Shown: positions 9,296 to 16,325 of the stretch, in pieces
How positions within the stretch are numbered: the first letter of the stretch is position 1
How the letters are laid out: every line of letters starts with the position of its first letter
Assembly: GCA_900544725.1 (NCBI GenBank)
Contig: UQWK01000047.1
Coordinates: 1-16,325 of the forward strand
From: an uncultured Collinsella sp.
Lineage (GTDB): Bacteria; Actinomycetota; Coriobacteriia; Coriobacteriales; Coriobacteriaceae
Reading direction: 5' to 3'
Length of the DNA stretch: 16,325 nt
Made by a program: the position numbers and the translations under genes
Notes under the pieces: generated by a model
Told to the model about the DNA's origin: nothing
What the model saw: only the letters and a program-made list of their open reading frames with translations
The model's database searches: none

Positions 9296-9753
9296 CCACC
9301 CTCCAACAACCTCCTATTCCAAATCAAATCAGCCATTGTGCGTCATGGTAATTCCCGGTGGGTCGCGGGATGGCGGCTGCGACTTTCCCTCAGGATAATT
9401 CGCGAAGCCCGGTTTCCGAGGGAAAGGTATTGGTTATGTAATACCAGTTAAAGAGTAAAATTATGCTTAAGTGGTATCTGGCTGGAGAACCAATTGGTAT
9501 CGTGTTTTAGACCCACCTCGCCATCTACGTTCGTTTTTATACCGCTGGGAGAATTCCAAATTTGGTTGCGCAACTGCTCCCGTATGCTGATTCAACCTAA
9601 TAGGTGGCTATCTGGTTACTACCAGTTGACCCCTTGGTAACGGGTGGGCCAATTGTACGGAATGTACCGAACACCCCCCCCGTTTGATGCGTTCGCCCAT
9701 GCTGCAGGGCGCGCGTCCGCGACACTTCCGCATGTCGGAGGGAAGGAGTCCAG
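9296..9753. promoter_or_regulatory. Long non-coding region upstream of the GH31 gene
   Basis: No gene is supported here. From left to right it holds: a 37-bp block (9329-9365) that recurs after the GH31 gene; a 9-bp stem CTTTCCCTC/GAGGGAAAG (9383-9391, 9418-9426); an inverted pair GGTATT/AATACC (9426-9431, 9440-9445); two direct copies of TGGTATC 23 bases apart (9472-9478, 9495-9501), the second overlapping the palindrome ACCAATTGGT (9489-9498); a small CTGGT/ACCAG hairpin (9612-9625); and a run of eight C (9674-9681). The repeated GGTAT/ATACC words look like regulator sites. No single -35/-10 pair stands out, so the promoter is not assigned. The ribosome binding site AGGGAAGGAG (9739-9747) lies just before the GTG start. 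Confidence 0.45.
9329..9365. repeat. 37-bp repeat block, copy 1 (upstream of GH31 gene)
   Basis: This block matches 16252-16288 at 30 of 37 positions in direct orientation. The shared runs include TCAGCCA, CGTCAT and CCCGGT. It lies upstream of the GH31 gene, next to a CTTTCCCTC/GAGGGAAAG stem. Read on the minus strand, both copies end in a similar short peptide before a shared TGA. Confidence 0.65.
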
Positions 9754-12700
9754 GTGCGTAGGAATTCCATTTTCACGAAACGGTGGGTGAAGGGAAGCGC
9801 GGTTCTCGTCGCAACAGCGGCGACTCTCGTGTTCGCCAGCCCCCAGCAGGCGATTGCCACGCCGCTCAAGGGCGTCGACTCGGCGACCGTTTCCCAGTCA
9901 GCCTCGAACGTCGTCGACATCGATTTCGCCGACGGCATTAAGGGGCGTATCACATTTCTAGAGGACGGCATTTTCCGTTACAACGTCGACCCCAAAGGCG
10001 AGTTTTCCGAGTACGCCACGCCGCGTAGCAAGTCCCACGCGGCTAAGATTCAGGCCCAGCCCGACACCTCGGACACCTACAGCAAGCCGAGCGCAACGGT
10101 TGTCGACAAAGGCGACGCTATCGAGATCACCGGCGGCAAGGCGACCGTGGTTCTGGACAAGGCGACCGGCAAGATGAGCATTAAATCGGGCGACCGCGTC
10201 GTGGTCTCCGAGTCCGCATCCCTCGACCTTGATAAGAAGGGTACTGTCCAGACACTCGCCAAGGAGAAGTCCGAGAACTTCTTTGGCGGTGGCACCCAGA
10301 ATGGGCGCTTCCTGCACACCAACCAGACCATCGCCATCTCCAACACTAATAACTGGACCGACGGCGGCGTCGCCTCGCCCAACCCGTTCTACTGGACGAG
10401 CGACGGCTACGGCGTGCTTCGCAACACCTTTGCCGAGGGTTCTTACGACTTTGGCTCTACGGACTCCTCGACGGTCACGACCTCGCACAGCGAGAATGAG
10501 TTCGATGCCTATTACTTCGTGGCAACCGAAACGGGCGCCTCGAACGTGGCGACCGAGATGCTGCAGGACTACTACAAGGTGACCGGTAATCCGGTACTGC
10601 TGCCCGAGTACGGTTTCTACCTGGGTCACCTTAATGCCTACAACCGTGATGGCTGGTCAACGACCTCGGGTCAGAAGAAGTGGGAGACCAAGGGCAGCAA
10701 GCCTTCGAGTGAGAAGGGCAACGTTAAATACGAGTCCGGCATGTCGACGGGCTACAAGCTCGACGGCACGCTTGCCGCCGAGACGCTCAACGGAGAGGGG
10801 CCCACGGTCGATACCGAGAACATGAAGGCGACCGATTTCGACCGCCAGTTCTCCGCCCAGCAGGTTATCGATGACTACGAGGACAACGACATGCCGCTCG
10901 GCTGGTTCCTGCCGAACGACGGATACGGTGCCGGCTATGGCCAGAACGGTTATTACAAGACCGGCGGCGTCAACTCCGACGGAACGAGTTCAGCCGAGCG
11001 CCTCAACGCCGTGCGTGCCAACGTCGACAACCTTAAGAAGTTTACCGAGTATGCTAACTCCAAGGGTGTGAGCACGGGTCTGTGGACCCAGTCTAACCTG
11101 GAGCCTGACAGCAACTCCGAGACCCCGTGGCATTTGCTTCGCGATTTCGACGCCGAGGTCAAGACGGGCGGCATTACCACCCTCAAGACCGACGTCGCTT
11201 GGGTGGGCTCTGGCTACTCCTTTGGCCTCAACGGCATCAAGACGGCCTACGATACGGTGACGACCGGTGCCAACAAGCGCCCCAACATCATCACGCTTGA
11301 CGGTTGGGCCGGCACGCAGCGCTTTGGCGGCATCTGGACCGGCGATCAGTACGGCGGCAACTGGGAGTACATCCGCTTCCACATCCCCACGTATATCGGT
11401 CAGAGCCTCTCGGGCAACCCCAACATCGGCTCCGATATGGACGGCATCTTTGGTGGCGACCCCATCATCTCCGCGCGCGACTACCAGTGGAAGACGTTCA
11501 CGCCCTCTATGCTCGATATGGACGGCTGGGGCACCTACCGCAAGTCGCCCATGACGCACGGCGATCCCTACACGGGCATTTCGCGCTTTTACCTCAAGCT
11601 CAAGGCGCAACTCATGCCCTATATCTACACGAGCGCGGCCTCGGCGGCCAACATCGACACGGGCAACGGCGATACCGGCCTGCCCATGATCCGCGCCATG
11701 CTGCTCTCCGACAACTCCGAGTACGCCGCAAGCACCTCGACGCAGTATCAGTACATGTTTGGTGAGAACTTCCTGGTGGCACCGGTGTATCAGGATACCC
11801 AGGCAGATGAGAACGGCAACGACGTTCGCAATGGTATCTACCTTCCCAACTACGGCACCGACGAGAATCCCACCATCTGGATTGACTACTTCTCGGGTAA
11901 GCAGTACCGCGGCGGCCAGGTCCTCAACAACTACGATGCGCCGCTTTGGAAGCTGCCGCTGTTTGTGAAGGCCAACGCCATCGTGCCGATGTATGCCGAG
12001 AACAACAACCCCGAGGCCGTGAGCGACACCAACACCAAGGGTACCGACCGCAGCCAGCGTATCGTCGAGTTCTTCGCCACCGAGGGTGAGGGCAGCTTCA
12101 CACAGTACGAGGACGATGGCTCCTCCATCCAGAACAACACGACTGAGGACAATGCCTACGGCACGATCGACAATATCTCCTACGGTGACCATGTGAGTAC
12201 CGTCTTTAGCTCCAAGGCCACGGGCGGCACCGCAACCTTTACCGCTGCGGCGTCCCAGGGCAGCTATAGTGGTTACGACTCCAACCGTACCACGACCTTT
12301 GTGGCCAACGTGTCCGCCAAGCCTGCGAGCGTCATCGCCAAGAATGGCGGCACTGCGCTCAACGTGACCGAGGTCGACTCACAGGAGGCTTTCGACGCCG
12401 CGACCCCCGAGGCTGGCCAAGCGGTCTACTTCTACAACGAAAGCCCCAACCTCAACCACTACGGCAGCGATGCGGACAGCACCGAGGCCGAGAAGGGCGA
12501 GAGCTTCAACGACACTAAGATCACCACGAACCCCAAGGTCTACGTCAAGTTTGCGAAGACCGATGTCGCTGCAGCGGAGCAGACGCTCGAGCTGGGCGGT
12601 TTCGTGAACGCCGACGCCACGCTTGCGGCCGATCGCCTCAACGAGAATCTCTCCGTACCCACGAACCTTGCTGCTCCCGAGGATGCCACGACCCCCACAA

Positions 12701-15700
12701 GCATCAAGCTCACCTGGGGAAAGGTCGATGGTGCTACCTCCTACGACCTTAAGGTCGATGGCACCGTGTTCGCCGTGGGCGATGCAGCGGAATTCACGCA
12801 TACCGATCTTGCCTACAATAGCAAGCACACCTACCAGATCCGTTCGCGCAACGCCGAGGGCTACTCCCGTTGGAGCGATGTGCTCGCGGCGAACTCCGCA
12901 CTCGACCCATGGCGGAACGTGCCCGAGGCCGAGAAGATCACCTGGGAGGGCTCGATCTACGGCAGCCACAAGGCCGATCTCGCCTTCGACCATGAGTTCC
13001 AGTCGGGCGACGGCGGTTTCCACTCCGGTGGCAACGATCTGGGCAAGGCCCTGACGGTCGATTACGGCAAGGCCTACAAGCTTGACAAGCTCGAGTACTA
13101 TCCGCGTGACGACGCCGGCAATGGCACCGTGACCAAGATGCGCATCGAGACGAGCCTCGACGGCACGCATTGGACCACCCAGGAAGTCGATTGGGAGCGC
13201 TCCGCCGCCTGTAAGACGGTGGCGTTCGACGGCGCCGTGGCCGCACGCTACGTGCGTATGACGCCGCTCGCCTCGGTCGGCAATTTCTTCTCCGCGTCCG
13301 AGATCGCCATCTACAAGACCGACGGCACGGATGGCTTCGCCGTGGGCTCCAACCTCAACAAGGCAACGATCTCCGATGGCGACTACTCCAACATGAAGAA
13401 CTATCTGGGTCTCGAGAACCGTGGGTCCGATGCCTCGACGTTCAACTCGCAGATCCGCGACCACTTTGCTGACCTCAACAATAACGGCGTCTACGACGTC
13501 TACGATTACTCGTTCACCATGGCGGGGCTCGACGGCGGCACCAAGCAGAAGGGCAAGGTCGCTGGTACCCTTGCGGTGATTCCGAGCAAGACTGAGGTCG
13601 AGGCCGGCGATGAGATCACCGTCGATGTCTATGCGGCCGACGCCAAGAACGTCAACGCCCTGGGCGCGCTCGTCAACTTTAAGAGTGACCAGTTTGAGTT
13701 TGTGTCCGAGAGCATCTCACAGGATGGTTCGACCGCCGGCATGGAGAACCTGTCGCGCGAGAAGATCCAGTTTGAGGACGGCACGCAGACCATCAACCTC
13801 GCTTTTGCCAACCGCGGAGATGGCAAGCTCTACAACGGCACCGGCGCGGTGGCGAGCTTCAAGCTCAAGGCCAAGACCGCCGGCAAGGTTGAACTGCCCT
13901 CGACATCTTGGCTCATTGGCCCGGCGTGCGACGCACTTGAGTTTGCGAGCGATGGCACGGTGACGATGCCGGACGTTCCGCAGCCCACGGTCGCCGAGTA
14001 CGGCCGCGACGCCTTCGACATCACGATGACCAACGACGAGCTCACTACCGATGACGGCACCAACGTCGAGAAGCTTATTCAGCAGAAGAGCTATAACGCG
14101 CTGTTCGATAATAACGAGGGCGACAACGGCTTTGAGTTCCTGTGGGACTGGAGCGGCAACTGGGACAGTGAGGGCAAGCTTCCGAGTTACGTGAAGCTTC
14201 CCACCACGATGACATTTGCCTTTAAGACGCCATCGAAGCTCGATGCCGTCGAGGTTGTCAACCGCAACGGCGGTAACGGCACCGTGCAGAAGATCAAGGC
14301 CGTCGTGACGTTCGAGGATGGCTCGACCCAGGAATTCGCGGGCGGGGAGTACGATTCTTCCAGGCTCGCTTACGCCTTTGGTCTCTCTGCCGAGAACAAG
14401 GGCAAGAAGGCGACCAAGGTCGAGATCACGCCGCTTGAGGCATCGGGTGACCAGATGCTCACGCTGCGCGAGATCAACTTCAACTACACGCAGGGTGTCG
14501 AGGCCATCGAGGGCGTCGAGCTGGGCAAGAACCAGACCGAGTTCTTTGAAGGTGATGTTACGCTCGTCGACGCCAAGGCCACGCCTGAGAGCGCCGGCTA
14601 CCCCTACGTGACGGTCGAGAGTTCCGACCCCTCTGTGGTGAGCGTCTCCGCTGTCCAGGCCGGCGATAGCGTGAACTACTACCTGCGTGCCAACAAGGCG
14701 GGCAAGGCAACGATCACGGTGGCATCGGTACTCGATCCCTCCAAGACCGCATCCTATGAGGCCGAGGTCAAGGCTGGTGTCGACACCTCTGCACTCATGG
14801 CAGCGCTTTCCAAGGCCGCGGGCTACAGCGAGTCCGTCTACACCAAGGATTCTTATGCAGCTCTCACCGCTGCGGTCGAGGCGGCTCAGAAGCTCCTCGA
14901 CGGCGGCCAGGGCAGCTATAACAAGAAGGATGTCGCAGACGCCACGGCCAAGATCGAGAAGGCAATCGACGGCCTCAAGATGCGCCCCGTCGATGAGAAG
15001 AGCCTCATCAACACGCCCGAGAACCGCGAGAACGTCAAGGTGACCGGCTTCTCGAGCGAGGCCGACTACGAGGGCAGCAACGCCGTCAACGCTCTTGACG
15101 GCGACGAACAGACGCTCTGGCACAGCGACTATGCCTATAATGCCGGTATGCCCCAGCACCTGACCGTCGACCTGGGCCGCGACTACGATCTCACCGACGT
15201 CACGTTCCTGCCGCGCCAGGACGGCGGCACGAACGGCGATATCTTTGAGGCCGAGGTGCTGGTCTCCGATACCGCCGACGGTTATGAGATGGGCACCGCC
15301 ACGTCGATGGGTACGTTTACCTTCGACAACGACGGCCGCGTGCTCACCGACCGTGGCGACTGGAAGCAGATGAGTTTTGGTGTCGCGCGCGGTCGCTACG
15401 TGACCGTCAAGGTGCTCCACGCCGGCGGTGGCAGCGTTGACGCCTACTGCAGCATGGCGGAGCTCAAGTTCTACGGTACGGCCGTTCCCGATCCGGTGGC
15501 GAAGGACGACCTCACTGCCGCGATTGAAAAGGTTGATGCCGAGGTTGCAGCCGGCGACCTTAAGGCCAGCGACTACACCGAGGCTTCCTGGACCGTGTTC
15601 CAGAACGCCTTGGCGAGCGCCCGCGTCATCTTGAGCGACGAGAACGCCACGCAGGACGAGGTCGACCAGGCACTCAAGGCACTCGAGAGTGCTCGCAACG

Positions 15701-16185
15701 CGCTCGAGAAGACCCCGGTGACCCCGGTCGAGAACCCGACCAAGAAACAGCTCAAGGCCCTGGTCAAGCAGGCGAAGGAGACTGACACCAAGGGAAAGAC
15801 GGCCGAGTCCGTCAAGGCCCTGACGGACGCCATTACCTACGCCGAGGATGTCTTGGGTGATGAGAATGCTTCCGACACCCAGCTCCAGGCGGCCTATGAC
15901 CAGCTCAAGCTGGCCATCGAGGGCCTTAAGGATGCCGACTCCGGCAACCAGGGCGGCTCGGGCAACACCGGCGGTTCGGGCAACCAGGGTTCCGGCAATG
16001 GCTCGAACGGCGGCAGCCAGGCGGGCAAGCCCGCAGGCGGCAAGGCCCAGGGCGGCAAGAAGAACGGTTCGGCGATCCCCGTTACTGGCGATCAAACGGC
16101 GGCAACTGTCGCGACTGTCGGTGGCCTTGGAGCCATCATCGCTGCGATCGGTGCCTTCTTCCACCGTCGCAATAAGGCTGAGTAG
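9754..16185 (+). CDS. Giant secreted, sortase-anchored GH31 family glycosidase with CBM32, FN3, dockerin- and cohesin-like modules
   Basis: A 2143-residue surface enzyme. Residues 1-35 are a signal peptide with probable cleavage after AIA. A GH31 N-terminal domain (about 50-260) and the catalytic barrel (about 270-700) follow. Asp480 in LKTDVAWVG is the likely nucleophile and Asp561 in GSDMDGIFGG the likely acid/base. A beta domain of DUF5110 type spans about 755-950. Then come FN3 (968-1049), CBM32-like (1058-1190), dockerin-like (about 1197-1262, with DLNNNGVYDVYDYS), cohesin-like (1272-1407), a second discoidin-type domain (1414-1580), Ig-like (1584-1674), FIVAR-like (1675-1746), CBM32-like (1750-1910) and two more FIVAR-like repeats (about 1913-2062). 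A Gly/Ser linker, the sorting motif IPVTG (2108-2112), a hydrophobic segment and RRNKAE end it. The GTG start follows AGGGAAGGAG. Similar architectures occur in GH31 enzymes acting on alpha-GalNAc in mucin-type glycans; that substrate is inferred only. Confidence 0.93.
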   Translation: MRRNSIFTKRWVKGSAVLVATAATLVFASPQQAIATPLKGVDSATVSQSASNVVDIDFADGIKGRITFLEDGIFRYNVDPKGEFSEYATPRSKSHAAKIQAQPDTSDTYSKPSATVVDKGDAIEITGGKATVVLDKATGKMSIKSGDRVVVSESASLDLDKKGTVQTLAKEKSENFFGGGTQNGRFLHTNQTIAISNTNNWTDGGVASPNPFYWTSDGYGVLRNTFAEGSYDFGSTDSSTVTTSHSENEFDAYYFVATETGASNVATEMLQDYYKVTGNPVLLPEYGFYLGHLNAYNRDGWSTTSGQKKWETKGSKPSSEKGNVKYESGMSTGYKLDGTLAAETLNGEGPTVDTENMKATDFDRQFSAQQVIDDYEDNDMPLGWFLPNDGYGAGYGQNGYYKTGGVNSDGTSSAERLNAVRANVDNLKKFTEYANSKGVSTGLWTQSNLEPDSNSETPWHLLRDFDAEVKTGGITTLKTDVAWVGSGYSFGLNGIKTAYDTVTTGANKRPNIITLDGWAGTQRFGGIWTGDQYGGNWEYIRFHIPTYIGQSLSGNPNIGSDMDGIFGGDPIISARDYQWKTFTPSMLDMDGWGTYRKSPMTHGDPYTGISRFYLKLKAQLMPYIYTSAASAANIDTGNGDTGLPMIRAMLLSDNSEYAASTSTQYQYMFGENFLVAPVYQDTQADENGNDVRNGIYLPNYGTDENPTIWIDYFSGKQYRGGQVLNNYDAPLWKLPLFVKANAIVPMYAENNNPEAVSDTNTKGTDRSQRIVEFFATEGEGSFTQYEDDGSSIQNNTTEDNAYGTIDNISYGDHVSTVFSSKATGGTATFTAAASQGSYSGYDSNRTTTFVANVSAKPASVIAKNGGTALNVTEVDSQEAFDAATPEAGQAVYFYNESPNLNHYGSDADSTEAEKGESFNDTKITTNPKVYVKFAKTDVAAAEQTLELGGFVNADATLAADRLNENLSVPTNLAAPEDATTPTSIKLTWGKVDGATSYDLKVDGTVFAVGDAAEFTHTDLAYNSKHTYQIRSRNAEGYSRWSDVLAANSALDPWRNVPEAEKITWEGSIYGSHKADLAFDHEFQSGDGGFHSGGNDLGKALTVDYGKAYKLDKLEYYPRDDAGNGTVTKMRIETSLDGTHWTTQEVDWERSAACKTVAFDGAVAARYVRMTPLASVGNFFSASEIAIYKTDGTDGFAVGSNLNKATISDGDYSNMKNYLGLENRGSDASTFNSQIRDHFADLNNNGVYDVYDYSFTMAGLDGGTKQKGKVAGTLAVIPSKTEVEAGDEITVDVYAADAKNVNALGALVNFKSDQFEFVSESISQDGSTAGMENLSREKIQFEDGTQTINLAFANRGDGKLYNGTGAVASFKLKAKTAGKVELPSTSWLIGPACDALEFASDGTVTMPDVPQPTVAEYGRDAFDITMTNDELTTDDGTNVEKLIQQKSYNALFDNNEGDNGFEFLWDWSGNWDSEGKLPSYVKLPTTMTFAFKTPSKLDAVEVVNRNGGNGTVQKIKAVVTFEDGSTQEFAGGEYDSSRLAYAFGLSAENKGKKATKVEITPLEASGDQMLTLREINFNYTQGVEAIEGVELGKNQTEFFEGDVTLVDAKATPESAGYPYVTVESSDPSVVSVSAVQAGDSVNYYLRANKAGKATITVASVLDPSKTASYEAEVKAGVDTSALMAALSKAAGYSESVYTKDSYAALTAAVEAAQKLLDGGQGSYNKKDVADATAKIEKAIDGLKMRPVDEKSLINTPENRENVKVTGFSSEADYEGSNAVNALDGDEQTLWHSDYAYNAGMPQHLTVDLGRDYDLTDVTFLPRQDGGTNGDIFEAEVLVSDTADGYEMGTATSMGTFTFDNDGRVLTDRGDWKQMSFGVARGRYVTVKVLHAGGGSVDAYCSMAELKFYGTAVPDPVAKDDLTAAIEKVDAEVAAGDLKASDYTEASWTVFQNALASARVILSDENATQDEVDQALKALESARNALEKTPVTPVENPTKKQLKALVKQAKETDTKGKTAESVKALTDAITYAEDVLGDENASDTQLQAAYDQLKLAIEGLKDADSGNQGGSGNTGGSGNQGSGNGSNGGSQAGKPAGGKAQGGKKNGSAIPVTGDQTAATVATVGGLGAIIAAIGAFFHRRNKAE

Positions 16186-16208
16186 TCCCAGCGATAACTA
16201 AGCAAACG

Positions 16209-16248
16209 TGCCCGCCGCTCCACCAAGGACGGCGGGCATTGCTTTTTT
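16209..16248 (+). terminator. Rho-independent terminator of the GH31 gene
   Basis: A perfect 9-bp stem, TGCCCGCCG (16209-16217) with CGGCGGGCA (16230-16238), has a 12-base loop. A six-T run (16243-16248) follows after TTGC. It lies 23 bases after the stop codon. Confidence 0.9.
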
Positions 16249-16251
16249 ATT

Positions 16252-16288
16252 TCAGCCAACGTACGTCATAGCAATCCCCGGTAGGTCG
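16252..16288. repeat. 37-bp repeat block, copy 2 (after the GH31 terminator)
   Basis: Direct repeat of 9329-9365 (30 of 37 positions identical), placed 3 bases after the GH31 terminator. Together the copies bracket the glycosidase gene. The remaining bases to the window end (16289-16325) show no supportable feature; they could belong to a minus-strand gene ending near 16252 or to the rest of a longer repeat. Confidence 0.65.
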
Positions 16289-16325
16289 AAGGTGCTCTGC
16301 GGCGGCCCGGTGTTTTCATCTGAAC

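Noticed and set aside
9092..9753. CRISPR array in the repeat-rich gap
   Set aside because: The repeats are inverted pairs or short words at irregular spacing; there are no regular repeat-spacer units.
9597..9971. 124-codon minus-strand frame across the GH31 start
   Set aside because: It overlaps the GH31 signal peptide and ribosome binding site, and shows no motif.
13717..16164. Very long open frame (815 codons) on the minus strand across the GH31 gene
   Set aside because: It is fully antisense to a gene with clear domains. The codon bias of high-GC genes leaves the opposite strand free of stops, and the translation (Leu-, Arg-, Gly- and His-rich) resembles no protein family.

Overview
The window looks like chromosomal DNA from a high-GC gut actinobacterium of the class Coriobacteriia, most likely Collinsella or a close relative. 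This is inferred from the GC-rich coding bias, the carAB genes, and a very large multi-domain sortase-anchored glycosidase. No rRNA or other definitive marker is present, so the genus is a judgement and not proven.

Layout. (1) 1-1398: the 3' end of an ABC exporter ATPase gene, then a single-pass membrane protein of unknown function, closed by a good intrinsic terminator. (2) 1399-6314: the pyrimidine/arginine carbamoyl-phosphate synthetase pair carA-carB. A textbook PyrR-binding hairpin sits directly on the carA Shine-Dalgarno sequence, which suggests translational repression. (3) 6371-6659: the orphaned C-terminal tail of a sortase-anchored surface protein (LASTG motif, hydrophobic segment, basic tail) and its terminator. 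The rest of that gene is gone. The tail is clearly related to the tail of the giant glycosidase 10 kb further on. (4) 6660-9295: a lower-GC accessory stretch. It holds a DUF4143-type AAA ATPase with CGCGAA inverted repeats around its start, a long imperfect hairpin, a Phd/YefM-RelE/ParE toxin-antitoxin pair with an operator-like promoter and a strong terminator, and a 204-bp non-coding element bounded by 24-bp inverted repeats (MITE-like). (5) 9296-9753: a long non-coding leader rich in GGTAT/ATACC repeats, hairpins and a run of 8 C. (6) 9754-16185: a secreted 2143-residue GH31 glycosidase with FN3, CBM32-like, dockerin-like, cohesin-like, Ig-like and FIVAR-like modules and an IPVTG anchor, followed by a terminator. 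A 37-bp block upstream of this gene (9329-9365) recurs just after its terminator (16252-16288).

How it fits together. The left part is housekeeping metabolism. The right part is a host-glycan-facing surface-protein locus with signs of rearrangement: an orphan anchor, mobile-type small modules, and repeats flanking the glycosidase. The GH31 architecture resembles cell-surface enzymes that act on mucin-type or blood-group glycans. An alpha-N-acetylgalactosaminidase-like activity is possible but not shown by the sequence alone.
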